The position numbers and the translations under genes are program-made. Under the pieces are notes generated by a model that saw only the letters and a program-made list of their open reading frames with translations, searched no databases and had not been told where the DNA came from. Positions 32,379 through 45,700 of a stretch of DNA of 64,000 bases are shown here, piece after piece. The stretch is from Symbiodinium natans (lineage: Eukaryota; Sar; Dinophyceae; Suessiales; Symbiodiniaceae): positions 211,027 through 275,026 of the forward strand of contig CAJNDS010002710.1 of the NCBI GenBank assembly GCA_905221605.1, in the 5' to 3' direction. Every line of letters starts with the position of its first letter. Position 1 is the first letter of the stretch.

Positions 32379-32809
32379 CGCGAATGATGACCTCGGCAAC
32401 CAGAAACTCATGCGGTCATTGAACCTGGTTGCATGCGCCAGGATGCGTGGTGCTTTGGATGATGACCTGCTGGTCTTGGTGCACGGCTTGTCGCCCGGCT
32501 TTCACTTGGCCAACCCAATGCCTCGATGTTGTCACAGTCCGCTGTGCAACTCTGCCATGCGCGGACGAGGCCCAGGGACGCTGCGTCATCCTTGGTCCAG
32601 CGCCTGGGACTCTGGAATACACTTCCTGAGCTTCGAAGGCATCTCCGCTGCAAGCCATCCAAGCAAACCTTGTCGCCTTTCGCCACATTCCAAAAGACGC
32701 TTGCAACGCCGAGCAGCCGGATTGTACATGGTTCCCTCCCCCACCTCTCGCGCAACCGAACAAAGCAAAGCAAGACACTAGACTCATGGCAGATCTGGCT
32801 TGAAAGTAT

Positions 32810-32940
32810 GCAAGAAGCCCCGGCCGAGGCTGGCCTTTCGGTTCAGCTTCTTGGCCAGCTCTGCGGCGACCGCCCCTCCCTCCGCAGGCTTGAGGTTCTC
32901 GGGTCTCAACCCGATCTCCTGGCCGACGCAAATGGCACAG
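32810..32940 (-). CDS. candidate exon, unrecognised
   Basis: Reads GQEIGLRPENLKPAEGGAVA...AAELAKKLNRKASLGRGFL, with strong coding composition. Splice sites unresolved. Confidence 0.35.
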
Positions 32941-33194
32941 AACAAACGGCATTGACGTCCCAACCACTCTGCCAAACCATCCTCGATGACACTGGCAGGA
33001 TATGCGTTTGCAAATATCATCGAAGAAAGCCAAAGCATGCAGTGTTCTGCTCCTTCCCAGCAACTCGAACAGCATACCGACCAGTGTCCTGCAACTTCAG
33101 AACTGACAGCCGATTCGACAGGACAGCTTGCACAAAAGCTCCGGGATGGCTTGGCACATACACACTCGGTAACAGCAAACAATGGAAACTACTA

Positions 33195-35057
33195 TTTGCT
33201 TAAGAGCCCCCAAAAAATACAAAATGATGATCCCTATAAGGGCTGTTTTTGCCTAGAACCCCAGTGCCTCTCTCCATCTCACGATGACACCACGGTGGCC
33301 ATTCAGCTCCGGAGACTTTTCGAGGCCGTGGAGAACAACCCTCTGACCTTAGGAAGTGACAAGGGCATTCAGGGCATCATCGCCTCGACATACAGGTTAA
33401 AAACACACTTTGGAACTGAGCCTGGCTTGGGGTCCACCTTCTGGTGCTTGCAGGGTTCTTGGAAGCCTTTTCTTATCTCGCAATCCGAGGAGGCCCCAGG
33501 CTTCAAGCCATTTGGGGGTAAAACAACTGGCCCCCAAGTTTGGACCTTGGTAGGCCCGGTGTCTGCCCATGGTGCCCTCACCCCCAAAACTCCGGTCAAA
33601 AACATCGGTTTTTTAAACGACTACGGACCTGCTATGGACCCTTGGGATGTATTAGAGACCTGATGGAGGTCCCCCAAACACCTCACCGCCTGTGGAACTT
33701 GGACCTTAGTTGGCCCTATGGACCCCTTTGCCCCAATCTGGTGGCATTCGGGTTCTGAAGAGGTTTGGGCCTGGCACCCTTGGATACAGGCTTCCGGGCT
33801 GCAGGGTTCTGCGCGATCACAGGCCGCGCGCCAGCAGCAGAATGCTTGTGCGTCAGTCCACCAAAAAAACACTACAACAGCCGAGACTCCAGTTCGGAGG
33901 GCCGGCTTCCCCTTCGCAAGGGGGGAACATGCCCAGGCAAAATTTGACCTACCCACTCATGACACTCTGAGAGTAAAACCGGCCTGGTGTCGCGGATACC
34001 CAGCGCCATTGTCAGGGAGCGTCATCAACGCTGCTTTAGGAAAATATTGCTTTGCTGCTAGTTTTTTGTGAGTCTGAACCTATCACAAAAAGGTACAACT
34101 CTATTCTGCTGCTAAAAGTACAATTACTTCTATTGCATTCTTCTCCCGGCTCTCGCTTCTCTCTCTGTCTTTATATCTAGCTATATACATGTTCATGTAT
34201 ACTTTAAGTGTATGTATGGTCACCCCGCCCCAATGGACCAACCTCGAATAAAAAATACTGATATGTGAATTTGTTCGAAAAAGTACGTGGATCCTCTTAT
34301 AAACTCTCCTGTCTATGTGCTTCAGATACCTTGTACGAGTTGTAACATGTCCGAATATACAAATACATATATAGATATACATATTATATATGTATATGTG
34401 GCTAGGATGCTTAAGCTTCATTTAGCTAATGGCCAATATACACAAGTTGGCTACCGAGAATCTAACGTTTTTAAAGTGCTAGTATCGCGACCTAAACTCT
34501 GACCACAAAACTTGAGTGCAAACTGGGTACCATACTGGGTACCATACATGCCCTACACACAAAGAATAACTCAACCAGGAGATCACCAATTGCTCAATCA
34601 AGATGACATGGACATCCTCAGTTGCATGTTGATTCGCGCGCTAGCAATTCTAGGAAGTCTCAAACTTCTGTGTGGTTTCACAAGTGGTTTCACAAGTGCT
34701 ACTGTTGTGCAGCCGGTTTCTGGCCTTCGTTCTGAAACTTGTGTGCAGCTGCCTAGCTGAGCCAAACTTCAATAGCAAAATGCTCGCAGGTTGCAACATG
34801 CGACTCCTTGCGGCAAAGGGGTCAATACCTGCAGCTACTACCAACCCGAGGTCATTGCACACGCTCCTTTTAGTTTCACGCAGGACAGGACCTGGTTGCA
34901 CCGGCAAGAGCAGATGGTCACGTGCAACTCTTTATTGCACAGTTGTAAGACGATCTCGCATCTACGACCTCTTGGTCTGCTTCAGAAAGCTCAGCAGTTG
35001 AACTTTCGTGGTCTGAGGCCTTGCTGACGGATTGCTTATGCCACTTGCTATCATGTG
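33195..35057. other. spacer
   Basis: Begins with a half palindrome of the TTGCTTAAGA family. The plus frame to 33663 is open but has repeated TGGACCTTGGTAGGCCC-like phrases. AT-rich from 34020 to 34450. Confidence 0.4.
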
Positions 35058-35600
35058 CTATCGCGTGGCGCCTTCAGCAAAGAAAGGTGACTGAGGCTTG
35101 CACAGCTGACTGATTTGGTCTGGAGTAAGTTGCATGAGCTTCTGCATCAACTGTGCCTGCACCAAGAGACGCTGTTGCATCTGGCATTTGGTTTCCTTGT
35201 TGCAGGTTAGCCCCCTGCGCTGCGCCTTCTGGTCCGCATTGACTGCAAGGCCTGGCCCATTTGGTGCCTCTTCAGTAGGCGGAGGAGGCGGCGGGAGCCT
35301 CAAACCAAGGGCACAATCAGGCATATCAGGCATTACGCAGTGGACACAAGCAACTGCAGATGCGTAAAACGTGACGCAAAACAGCTTCTGCTTTCGAAAA
35401 CTGACATGTTTCTCGGCACACTGAGCAGACCACTCGTGCTGCGACATCTCGTCCTGCTCAAAAAGACAGTAGAAACGCAAAAGAGCAGGATAGAACACGA
35501 ACGCGGAACAGAGAACGTTTAGCGTGTGGAAGGCAAAGTCCTGGAGCTGTCGTGCCTTGGCCTTGGCACGCTGCAACTCCTCGGCGCTCAAGGGCCTCAA
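35058..35600 (-). CDS. ORF with CstF64-like C-terminus
   Basis: A 180-codon frame ending at 35058. It starts LRPLSAEELQRAKAKARQLQ. The C-terminal end reads QMQQRLLVQAQLMQKLMQLT, then PDQISQL, which recalls the last helices of cleavage-stimulation factor CSTF2/Rna15. A Pro-rich stretch precedes it. The middle (HTLNVLCSAFVFYP...) is Cys/Phe-rich and may be an intron in frame. The assignment rests on a short motif. Confidence 0.4.
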   Translation of the reverse strand: MRPLSAEELQRAKAKARQLQDFAFHTLNVLCSAFVFYPALLRFYCLFEQDEMSQHEWSAQCAEKHVSFRKQKLFCVTFYASAVACVHCVMPDMPDCALGLRLPPPPPPTEEAPNGPGLAVNADQKAQRRGLTCNKETKCQMQQRLLVQAQLMQKLMQLTPDQISQLCKPQSPFFAEGATR

Positions 35601-37990
35601 AGCGGAGCAATTGCTGAACTTTGTCTTTCCACAATGAAGAACTTGATGTGTCTATGTATCTATGCATTTACGTATTATGTTTTTACGTACAGGTACATGT
35701 ACATATTCATGTATACGTATATGTGTATCTATGTACCATCTGTATCTATATCTATATCTATACAGATATATGTGGATGTGTTTTATGGCTTGTACTTCCA
35801 ACTTTTCTGAACTGTTTCGATATGCATATATGACGATCTGCTCTAGCCAGCTGGCAAACCAGGTTCGTCCAACATCCCGGCCAAACACTCGGCGTGAATC
35901 AGGGCCTCAGGCTCCATGCGGCAAACGCAGCAAAAACACGGCCGACACATGATGGTGATGGAAAGAAGCACGAAGGCAAAACATGTTTTTCAATACACTG
36001 TCACATGAACCCACAAGGGCGCTGACAAGTTAACAAACAGGTGCGATCTCACAAGCCAATCGAACTGGAAACCTGTGCTGGAAATGCGGAGGGCTGAGTG
36101 CTCGGCATGGCAAATTTGCGGGTTGTCAGCAAGGATTCGCTGTGCCGTTACTGGGGCCTGCGCCTGTGCTTGCAAGTATCAAATCATGAATTCGCTCCGC
36201 GCATGCAAGTCCAAAGCCCGAACCCGCGAACAACTCGAGGCGCCACACTCAATTTCTGAACGTGGCTCAAGACGTAGAAAAGCTGGCCCATGGTCACATT
36301 GGATACCTGATCTTCCGCATAATTTCGCAATGCAATCCACATATATATATATATATATTTCATTGTGGTTCGGGCCATACTCAGGTTATGACACAGCTCT
36401 GCACGGCAATGTGAGAAATGGATTGCATGAAATGCGGGCATGAGGAACACATGCAAATCCACGTAATATATCCGTCGTGCGACGAAGTGTTCGATGGAGT
36501 CCAATATTCTCCTGCTCCGCAATACAATAGCTGCACGCCTGCGACACCAAATCCGACGGCAGCTCTCGACCAGCCAGGGATGTCATCCCCGGCTGGGACC
36601 TGCTGTCACATCAAACAATCCACAAAAAACTAAGTGCCCACAAACATGCCAATGCCTTTGGTGTCCATCCATGCTGCACTAATGTGGCAATGTTGAACAG
36701 CACTTTCTACGCGAATGCAACACACAGATCAACCTCCGCAAGACATGGCTGGACAACTATTAGCATGAAGCTATAAACAAACATGCTGACGATGCAACTG
36801 CTATCAACTGCTTGAGGTGCTTCGTCGTTGCAAAAAAACCATCAACCACAACTGGTTCAAAAGCTTGTTTCGTGACAACTATCGGACTCGCGCTCTTTCA
36901 TGAAAGTTTGGACGAACCTCAATGCAGCAGTCACTTTTTTTCCATTTGCGACTGTGACATGCTTGAAATACAGCCCCAGACCCCTAAACCCAACCCGCCC
37001 ATGTGGACCCCGAGAAGGGGGGGTTGGGTTTGCTTGAGATGCAGCCCCAAAGGAGAAGGGGTTGGGCTTGCTTGAATTCCGCCGCAAACCCCTAACCCCA
37101 ACCCCCAAAAAGGGGGTTTGAGCTTGCTTGAAAATGTGCCCAAACCCCTAACCACCTCCCCATCTGCGCCCTGAGGGTGGTGAAGGCCCAGGACTTGGAG
37201 TCGAGGGCGGGGGGGGTACTTGCATAAAGCACGAGGGGCATGTGATTTACCGGGCAGGGGGGGGGGTTGGTTGCCTCCCTATTCACATCAATACTATTCC
37301 TACTTCCTTCAAAGGTCAAGCGGAAGAGTCAGCAAGACGATGCACCAAAATGCACGTCGCAGGTTATTATGTTGTTCAAATAATGGTTCGTACTTATTTC
37401 TGATCTTGGTGGTTTCGGAATATTCTCTGGAATCCCAGCATGGCAACTTCACGCAAAACACCATCACCTGCGACGCGTCGTGATCTACCAGCTTTCTGTG
37501 CTGAAACCGATAAACGAAAGCACAAGTCCCCCCTACGCTCTCTGCAAGCAACAATACCATGGCACGCAGCACGCAACAGAACACTGAAAAAAGCTGCGAA
37601 TTTGCAAACATCACGCACGCTGCGCGGCGAGGCACGTTGCAGGACGAGACTCGAAACCTTGTGGACATGCACCCGTGGCGCAACCAGCGGACCCCTCACC
37701 GAGCAACAAATGCTCGACCACTTGCACCCCGATTGACGCAGCCTGTTGGTGGGAAGTTGAGGGTTCAAGTCCTGGTTCTCGGAAGAGGGTTTGTCAGAGC
37801 TTGTGATAATCATTGCATGGGACTGCGGAGACATCGTTAATTTGTGCTGGGGCAATGTTTGAAACATGCCAGATACTCCATGTTCAGTCATGCGAAGACA
37901 TGCGTTGGATGCATGAATTGGCTCAAGAACAAAAGAGTGTGAGCGCAAGGGTCCCTTTAATCTTTGGGTTCTCCTTGGAGTTTCGAGGGA
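35601..37990. other. spacer
   Basis: AT-rich (TATA/TATG) patches at 35640-35830 and 36330-36360, and a patch of repeated CCCCTAACCCC...AAGGGG phrases at 36975-37270. No exon supported. Confidence 0.4.
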
Positions 37991-38038
37991 CTTGACATTG
38001 CTCTTCAGAGCTGATCAACAAGCAACTGCAGCAACAGC

Positions 38039-39080
38039 TTGCACATTCAGACATACTTGCAACTTCATTGCATCAAGGAGCATCAAGAAGACCTTGTCAT
38101 TGCTATATTTGCGTGTTGGCAGAAGCTGGCTGTTTTGGCGAGAGTTTCAGAGGACGACATTTGGGATTTGTTTGGAAAGAAGGTTGCAGCAGCAGCAGCA
38201 GCAGCTGCAGCTGCAGCTGCAGCAGCAGCTGCAGCAGCAACATTCACTGCACGTGGGCATTGGCATTTCCATTCAACATCTCATTATCTCGACTCCATCA
38301 TATAAACTTCATCTCGTTCTCCAGGTGGGACAAAACACGAAGGGTTGGGTTAACCTTAATCCCATCCTACTTGCTTGTCATCTGTTGTAGCCCAACACCC
38401 CACTGTTCAGGGTTTCAGGGCACCGGCACCAGCGTAGGACCCTGTGTGGGATTGGTTGTGTGGTTTCCTCTGTTCAGGATAGGCAAAAAGTCTTGTTTCA
38501 GTCCTGCGACCGATACCACAGGAAGTCCAGGGCCACTCCACATACCAGCACATCCTGCAACACCAGCAGCACTCACACCATTCCGGGTCATAACCGACAG
38601 GTTATGAGCCGAGGCACCACTGCAGCATGGACACTGCCTCCAGTGCTTCTGCTTCAGGTACAACCACTCCGTTTGCAGGTGCAACCTTTACGCAGCAACT
38701 TAAATTGAGGTCTTAGTACACGGAACAATTTGCAGCAGAAGATTGACAATAAGATCCTTGGAGATTTACGGCGGCAGTTGAAGAACGACATAACCGCATG
38801 CAACAACGTACAAACATACACAGTGAAGTTAACACTCTTGTGCAGAACAACCGGAAATTTACAATAAGCTTGAAGCTACGTGCGCTCAGGTTGGAGGAGG
38901 TTCGGATAATGGCACAGACCCCTCGATTGGAACCAAAACATGGCAGGCTCAGGTTCGAAATCTTGAGTAGGACCTTTTCTGCGGCGCAGAACCTTAGAAG
39001 CGTCGTCAAGGCTAAGCACCTGGAGTTCGACCATTCCACTTTGCAAGCAGTTTGCCATGCTCTGATGGTGAAGCCTCTAG
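38039..39080 (+). CDS. helical plus-strand exons upstream of the copia remnant
   Basis: Frame near 38084-38200 reads EHQEDLVIAIFACWQKLAVL..., then a CAG run (38186-38240). Exon 38778-39080 reads EERHNRMQQRTNIHSEVNTL... and LEFDHSTLQAVCHALMVKPL, ending CTAG|GTAAGC. The two are not joined here. They may be host exons or decayed retroelement gag; unrecognised. Confidence 0.35.
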
Positions 39081-39187
39081 GTAAGCTAATCCTGCTCCAG
39101 CTAAGGGCAGCAACGCAATTCATCATCTTGATGGAAACTGCTAACTGATGTAGGTTGGTTTGGAGGAACCGTGGAAAGTCGGAATAA

Positions 39188-40165
39188 GATTTTGCACGTG
39201 GTTGAAACAATTTAACACAGTCACTGGCGCTATGGTACCCGCTTTTGGTACTTTTGTGGCAGCGCAGGTTCAGTCGGCGGGCAACGTCATGGTAAGTGGC
39301 TCAGTTACCTTGGAACCGCCACCGGATGTGGATCCACAAGATTCTGAGTGCGAAAGCAGGCTTATCCTTTTGTTGATCCGTTGTCTCCTCAGGAATGGAA
39401 AACAAGCGTGCTGGAACAGAACGAGTCCAAGGGCATGACACGTTCGTTTGTACAATTCGGTTGCAACATAAGGATGGATTTAGTGTTCTTAGGCGCCGGG
39501 AAACCAGCTACGGCTCTGGCACTTCCAAAGTTGGCTGGGCGGAAGAAAGCCCATAAACTTCATTGGCCAGCCCAAATTAATTCTTCTTACCCAATGCTGA
39601 GCATCAAGGTAGATACCCTGGTAAGTGCTACACTTTGCAGCGGTTGCAAGCTTTAAATTGTTTGGTGTATTGCTTCTCATCGGCAGAAGTCCTTGAATGA
39701 GATTTTGCACGTGGTTGAAACAACTTGACACAGTCACTGGCGCTATGGTACCCGCTTTTGGCACTTTTGTGGCAGCGCAGGTTCAGTTGGCGGGCAACGT
39801 CATGGTAAGTGGCTCAGTCACCTTGGAACCGCCACCGGATGTGGATCCACAAGATTCTAAGTGCGAAAGCAGGCTTATCCTTATGTTGATCCGTTGTTCT
39901 CAGGAATGGAAAACAAGCGTGCCGGAACAGAACGAGTCCAAGGGCATGACACGTTCGTTTGCACAATTCGGTTGCAACATAAGGATGGATTTAGTGTTCT
40001 TAGGCGCCGGGGAACCAGCTACGGCTCTGCTTCCAAAGTTGGCTGGGCGGAAGAAAGCCCATAAACTTCATTGGCCAGCCCAAATTAATTCTTCTTACTC
40101 AATGCTGGAGCATCAAGGTTGCTACCCTAGTGAGTGCTACACTTTGCAGCGGTTGCAGGCTTTCT
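39188..40165 (+). repeat. 513-bp direct tandem duplication
   Basis: Two copies start at 39188 and 39701 (GATTTTGCACGTGGTTGAAA). They share a short AG-flanked segment GTTCAGT.GGCGGGCAACG followed by GTAAGT, and differ by scattered substitutions and small indels. Frames across them are broken in both copies. Confidence 0.85.
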
Positions 40166-40184
40166 GTTTTCGACCTCAACCCTG

Positions 40185-40640
40185 ACCAAAGTGAATGGTC
40201 AATGGTGCAGGCTGCTACGCATGTTGCCGGGGCAGAGAGACGGGTCGGCTGGTTCCGGGATTTCATGCAGAAGATCAAAACGGCTGTGGAGGCAGAGTCT
40301 GTCTTGTTCAGAATTCCAAAGCCAGCTGGGGCAGGCATGGTGCACGTCGACGACATGCTGTGCACAGAACCTGTGAAGCGCTTGGAGGACTAGAGAGGCA
40401 CCTGAAAAGCAAATTCAAAGTTTCGGTTGATTGGATCTGTTTAGTAGAAGAAGAAGTAACTTTTCTGAAGAGGTGCCATGTCCTTGTAAGCCCTGAGCTT
40501 TTTGGTAGAGCCTGACGTTAAGCACTTGGACACTTCTTGAAGTAACGGGTTTATTAGGTGCAAGGCGAGGTCCAAGGCGGCACCGTTCCCAACTGGCACC
40601 AAGAAACAACAACTTTTATAGAAATCTGGAACGCACACAA
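40185..40640 (+). pseudogene. Ty1/copia reverse-transcriptase remnant
   Basis: Pieces of a copia-type pol read FRDFMQKIKTAVEAESVLFR and MVHVDDML (the RT catalytic Y/HVDD box), then HLKSKFKV and EEEVTFLKRCHVLVSPEL. The HVDDML piece ends at TAG 40391-40393, while the next block is in another frame; a further block (EPDVKHLDT, then LEVTGLLGARR) is shifted again. At least two frame breaks make it non-functional. No LTRs, integrase or RNase H were recognised. Confidence 0.7.
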
Positions 40641-41213
40641 CATCTTTTAGGCCTCTTTGCTTAAGGCACAGCTTGGCATCTCTCCGGCAAATTGCCGCTT
40701 GGCTACGCTACCCTTGGCACTCAACCTAATGATTGGAGATTGCCGTCGGCTTCACCAAATTGCCATCATGTCACTTAATTGCTGGCAAAAGGCTGCTGGC
40801 CTTGATAAGTGTTCGGTCTTGCCTGGCCAGGTGGAGGCAGCTTGCAGGCACTAGCTTAGGACTGGAAAGAGAATCGCTATAAACTGGTGTAGGTGTGCAA
40901 GTTGTAGTCTTGGTGATAGTATCCGTATTAACAGGTCCAGGAGAAGCCAATCCGCGATTTTCTTGATCCATGACTTCATGGTTAATCACCCGCAAGCAAG
41001 ACTGATACTTGCCCAAAGCACGATCCTTGTGATGATATGCATCTGTTTCTGCTGCCGACGAAGCAGAGCGTCGCAACCTCGTGAAACTGTTGAGATAGAA
41101 GCAGCAAGTGCACCCACGGTGAGCGTGCATATAAAGGTTGGTGGGTTTCGGTTCCTGGGGATAGGATAAGTCCCGAACCCGCCGAGATCCCTAAGAAAGA
41201 CCCTAACCTTAAC

Positions 41214-41582
41214 GTGCAGCAGCAAGCCACCGAAGGAGACACAAGCGATGATGAACCAGACCCGACAGCTGCACCGTCAACTGCAGTGCCGGGTGCTACG
41301 CAGCCGAGCACATCTTGGAGTGAGGTTGAGGCAAATCTTAATGCTTGGTTGCGTGAGAATGCTTTGCCGATCCTTGAGCAGTGCGATGCTGTCCGTCTTA
41401 GAGAAGCCCAAGACTCCAGGCAGCCGCAAGCACTGCGTGATGATGGGGTCACAGATTTGAATCACGCAGCTTGCTGTATGTCCGCTTTGTGCTCAAAGGA
41501 CGGATCCACTCGAGGGGCAACCCCTTCCTGGGCGGCGTCAGGATTTTGGTGCGCTCGCAATTGCAGATCAAGAAGGGACTGA
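41214..41582 (+). CDS. candidate coding segment
   Basis: Reads TEGDTSDDEPDPTAAPSTAV, then WSEVEANLNAWLRENALPIL and EQCDAVRLREAQDS. Acidic/Pro-rich linker followed by helix. It may be part of the degraded copia region or of a host gene. Downstream of about 41470 the frame loses coding character. Confidence 0.3.
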   Translation: MQQQATEGDTSDDEPDPTAAPSTAVPGATQPSTSWSEVEANLNAWLRENALPILEQCDAVRLREAQDSRQPQALRDDGVTDLNHAACCMSALCSKDGSTRGATPSWAASGFWCARNCRSRRD

Positions 41583-42234
41583 GAGATACGATCAGCAGAA
41601 GTGACGTGATCCCATAAGTGAGCTCTTTCGGCCTCTTCAGTGGAGGGACCAATGTTTCCATCTGCAGCCCTCACGGGGCGGCGTGCACGGTGCCCTAACG
41701 GCGCAGGTTAAAAGAGCCTGGTTGAAGCAGAACCTGTTTTGGGCACTCACACAAATCACAAAGAAAATTTGATGCTCTGACACATGTAACAAGCCAGAGC
41801 TGTACTGGCTTCAGCGGCAAGCTTAAAACCTGCGAGCAGGCACCCAACATGTCAACGTCAACATGCATGCCAGGTGCCCACTGGGCCTGCTTGGTATGAT
41901 GCTTCCACCGCCCATTATCTCCGTGGGAGTCGATGAGGAGGAGTTGACGCAAGCCTGTCTGTTGCCCCGCAATTCCGCCGCCGCTGACCAGCATGAAGGC
42001 CAAAAAATCAGGTGAGCGTGCTGAAACGCCCTCTACACGGTATCGTCCGCGACACCCTGATTGGAAGGGTCCATGGCAATGAAGTGCTGCGGGCCGGAGT
42101 AAAGGTTTGACTTTCTCCCTGAATCGGCAGCTGTTGCTACTCGCAGCTGACTGCGGCTCTACTTGGATGTGTGGCCGGGCTGAGCACAGTTGTGCGCCTG
42201 GATGTTGGGGAACTCTGGGTCTGTCTTCCAATTA

Positions 42235-42760
42235 GCGAACCGCATTTTGTGTTGGCTGTTGCTCGGGGTTGCTCCACTGGCTGACCACCATGGGGTGCCC
42301 TGGGCTGGTCTTGCATCCGCTGTTCTTGCTGTCAAGTCTCCACTTGGCTGACCACCATGGGGCGCGCGCTGGCCTTTCCTTTGCTGCAGGCTAGAGTGAG
42401 GGTTTGACTGCTGTCTGGTAGTCTTTCCCTTCGGAATCGGTAGCTGCTGCCACTCGCAGGCTTCCTCCTTGGGAAGCTTGGAGGGCCCTGCTGACTGCGG
42501 CCCCAGTTTCTACTTGGGTATGTGGTCAGACTGGGCACAGTTGTGCGGTGTTGGGAACTTTGGCCGGGCTTCAATAATAGAGCCGCAAGTTGTGTCGGCT
42601 GTTGCTCGGGGCTGCTCCACTGGCTGCCCACCATGGGGTGCCCTGGGCTGGTCTTGCATCCGTTGTTCTTGCTGGCTGACCACCATGGGGCGCGTGCTGG
42701 CCTTGCCTCTCCCCTGGGAAAGTTGGCCAATTTGTACCTTCCCTTTTCGCTGCTGTGTGC
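42235..42760 (+). repeat. imperfect direct duplication, about 340-bp period
   Basis: GTTGGCTGTTGCTCGGGG, ACCACCATGGGG and GCCCTGGGCTGGTCTTGCAT recur between the copies starting near 42250 and 42590. ACCACCATGGGG motifs also repeat within each copy. Confidence 0.7.
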
Positions 42761-45700
42761 CTGGTACCTGACCGTGTTGGTCGGTAACTTTGCTGTCCTT
42801 CTTCGATTTACAGCTTTCCGTGCTGACCTTCGTTGCACCAGTGGCTTCATGATGGTGGTTTTGATGATCTGGCAAACCCTCGCATTTTGCGACCCCCCCG
42901 CATGCTCTGCGCTGCTCGATTACACCTGGATTTCTGCGACGACTTCGAGTACTGAGCGCGGGGGACACATAGACGTTTGGCGCTTTGGTTTTGGCAGGTT
43001 GCTGCGGGTTTTGGTGGTTGTGTTTTGTGGTGGTTTTGGTGTGTGTTTGCTTTGGTTTTCGCACCTGCTCTGTTTCACCTCTAGTGTTGAGACCCACAAG
43101 AACGGCCTACTGCGCTGCTGATGTAGTAAAGAGGCTTCGGTTCAAAAAAAAGCGTTCTCCACAAATATTAGCCACGAATCTGACTTGTACCTCTGAATAA
43201 TAGAGAAAGTAGATGGAGAGGATTTGTTTTAAAGCCAAAAACGTCAAAAACGCTCCAAAATGGCTTTTTGAGTGAGTGAGATCTGAGGAGGTGTTCATTG
43301 CTGAAAAAAGCTCAGCTTGGCTCCAAAACAGCACTTCAACCTGAGTAAGTCTGCAGGATATTTGTTTTAAAGCGGAAACGCTCAGCTTCGCTGCAAAACA
43401 GCTCCTTTTTTTTATCAAAAACGGCTCATTAATGACTCAATAATGTAACGATTCAAGATGACTCAAGAATGATTCATGACTCCAGCATCTCAAAATAATT
43501 CAATGATGACAAAACAATGCAGGGTGGCAGTCTGCCCTGCGAGCTGGGAAATGTACCAGACGCAAGCTTCACATGAGGTTTATTCTAGTCAGCGAGAGAT
43601 CGGTTCGTGCCTCGTTTTGTACATCTCTCACGATGTGTGTACATGCACACTCTCTGTAGTATGAGTTCCTGGTCATTCGTGATGTTCTCAGGGCATTTGG
43701 GTCCACTCTCATGCGTCCGCCAATGTGTGGACGCAAAGCTTGGATTCTCTCCCTGCGTTGAAAGAAGAAGAAGACGTCTGATCCACCCTTGAGACAGCCT
43801 TGGTTTGCATTGCACAGAACGCTCTCTTTGCTGCCCTTGGACGATTATGCTCTTTTGCCAGCCTTTTGCATATGCCTGGCCTTTTATGCACCCGCCTAAG
43901 AATTCGCCTCCAAGCTGAGAGAACCGTGTTTTTCGACCAAGCACTCTCTGCATGGCCCGCGATGCACATTGCCTGCAACGTACTTTGCTATCGGGCTACT
44001 TCGTCTTCGTGAATTGAGAGGGACCTTGTTTGTTGGTTTGGTTTGTGTTGTGTTGCTCGGTGGTGTGTGTTTTGCTGGTTACTTCTGCTGTAGTTGTATT
44101 TCACAACGTTGCGTCATTTTAAAAAATGACAGAACAAAGAATTTGACGAAACATGAGCTTACAATGATTTAACAATGTGGCAATCTTTGCTTGAAAGAGC
44201 AGCAGCAGCAGCAGCAGCAGCAGTCAACAGCAGTACGGTGTTGTGTTCACTGATTGACCGCGTGTTATGACCGCGCTGTGACTGCGTTGAAATCGCGTTG
44301 TGACTGTTGTAACCGCGTTGCATTGTGACAGCGTTGTGACCGCGTTGTGTTGCAACTGCGTTGTGTTGTGCGTGTTGTGTTGTAACCGCATTGTGTTGTA
44401 ACTGCGTTGTGACCGCGTTGCAACCGTGCACTGACTGCGTTGTGACCGTGCAGTAACTGCATTGTGACCGTGTTGTGCGTTGTGTTGTCATCGCGTTGTA
44501 ACCGCATTGTGACGGTTGTGCCACGTAACCGCGTTGTGACCGTGTTGTGACCGTGCTGCACTGATCAGACGGAACGGCGCAGAGCAGGGCGGAGTGACAC
44601 GGCAGCAGTGGCGGAGTGGCAGGGCAGCAGTGCGCAGTGGGCAGGGGAGCAGGACAGCAGTAGCAGGGCAGTTGTGGCAGCAGGGCGGAGTGGCAGAGCA
44701 GCAGCAGTGGCAGGTCTGCTAACGCTGAACGCTTGAAACCTTCCGCTACATTAAAGGAACTTAGCTTCATGACAAAGCGTCAGGATGCGCAACGGCAGGG
44801 GCCGTTTCTCGTTGTTTTGTTTCTTGTGTTCACGAAAATCAGACGAGTGGAGAATTAATCTGAATTCTACCCCCCTCGTTTCTTGTTTTGTTGTTTCGAG
44901 TGCAGCCTGTTTTTGTTTGTTTTGGAAAAGCGTTAGCGCTCGCACGTATTCAGATTTTGCCAGAACACGCGCGATTCCTCACAAGGAGGCCCTTGCATAC
45001 TTGTGGACCCAAACAGCATGCTTGAAATCGCCTTGACCACGGATTGTTAGCCAATTCGGCCCAAAGAAATTAATTGGGTTTATCTCATCAGTGCTAGTGA
45101 TGTAGGAGTGGTGGTGGTTGCGGTGATGATGACAGGGATGATGTGGTTGTACTCAATATACGATGAGGACTGCATCAAAAGTAGTAACTGTTGTTGATGT
45201 CACAGGTGTCAGTCTCTTACATGCAGCCAGCGACTGTGCAAACTCAGCCGGGAAGATGCTTGCTTGTGATGAAACAAAATGGCCAGAAGCCCCCGACGTC
45301 GTAAAGGCGCTTGTGTTATCGTGCGCCTTGAAGCACGAGGGAAGCGTTTGGCAGCCTGGCATCGCTTAAAAGTAGCCACTTTCTCATCGCTGAACCGTGT
45401 GCTCCCCAGTATAGGAGCCTCAGGAACGGTCGATAGAATTCTCTTCTGATTGTATGTATTTAACGGCTCGGCCAACAGACTAATTTCTAAATACGCCAAC
45501 ATACTGCTTGCTAAGGCATACCTATAGCAGTCTTTAAATAGCATTCCCTCGCAGCACTCATCCTTGAGCGTTTAGGTTTAGAGCTAAACCCTAAACCCTA
45601 AAGCTGTTGGCTTCATGGCAACTTTCAGTACCCCAGAAGAAGTTCGATAAACATAGCACATTCTGGAGTGGTCCACGTTCGCAATTTGAGTATGGTTTTG

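Noticed and set aside
37690-37790. tRNA-like sequence with GGGTTCAAGTCC box
   Set aside because: A B-box-like motif and a possible acceptor stem are present, but no D arm or anticodon arm with normal spacing could be drawn.
37916-37926. Relic of the dinoflagellate spliced leader (TTGGCTCAAG)
   Set aside because: Only the last ten bases match; the preceding bases do not, so chance is likely.
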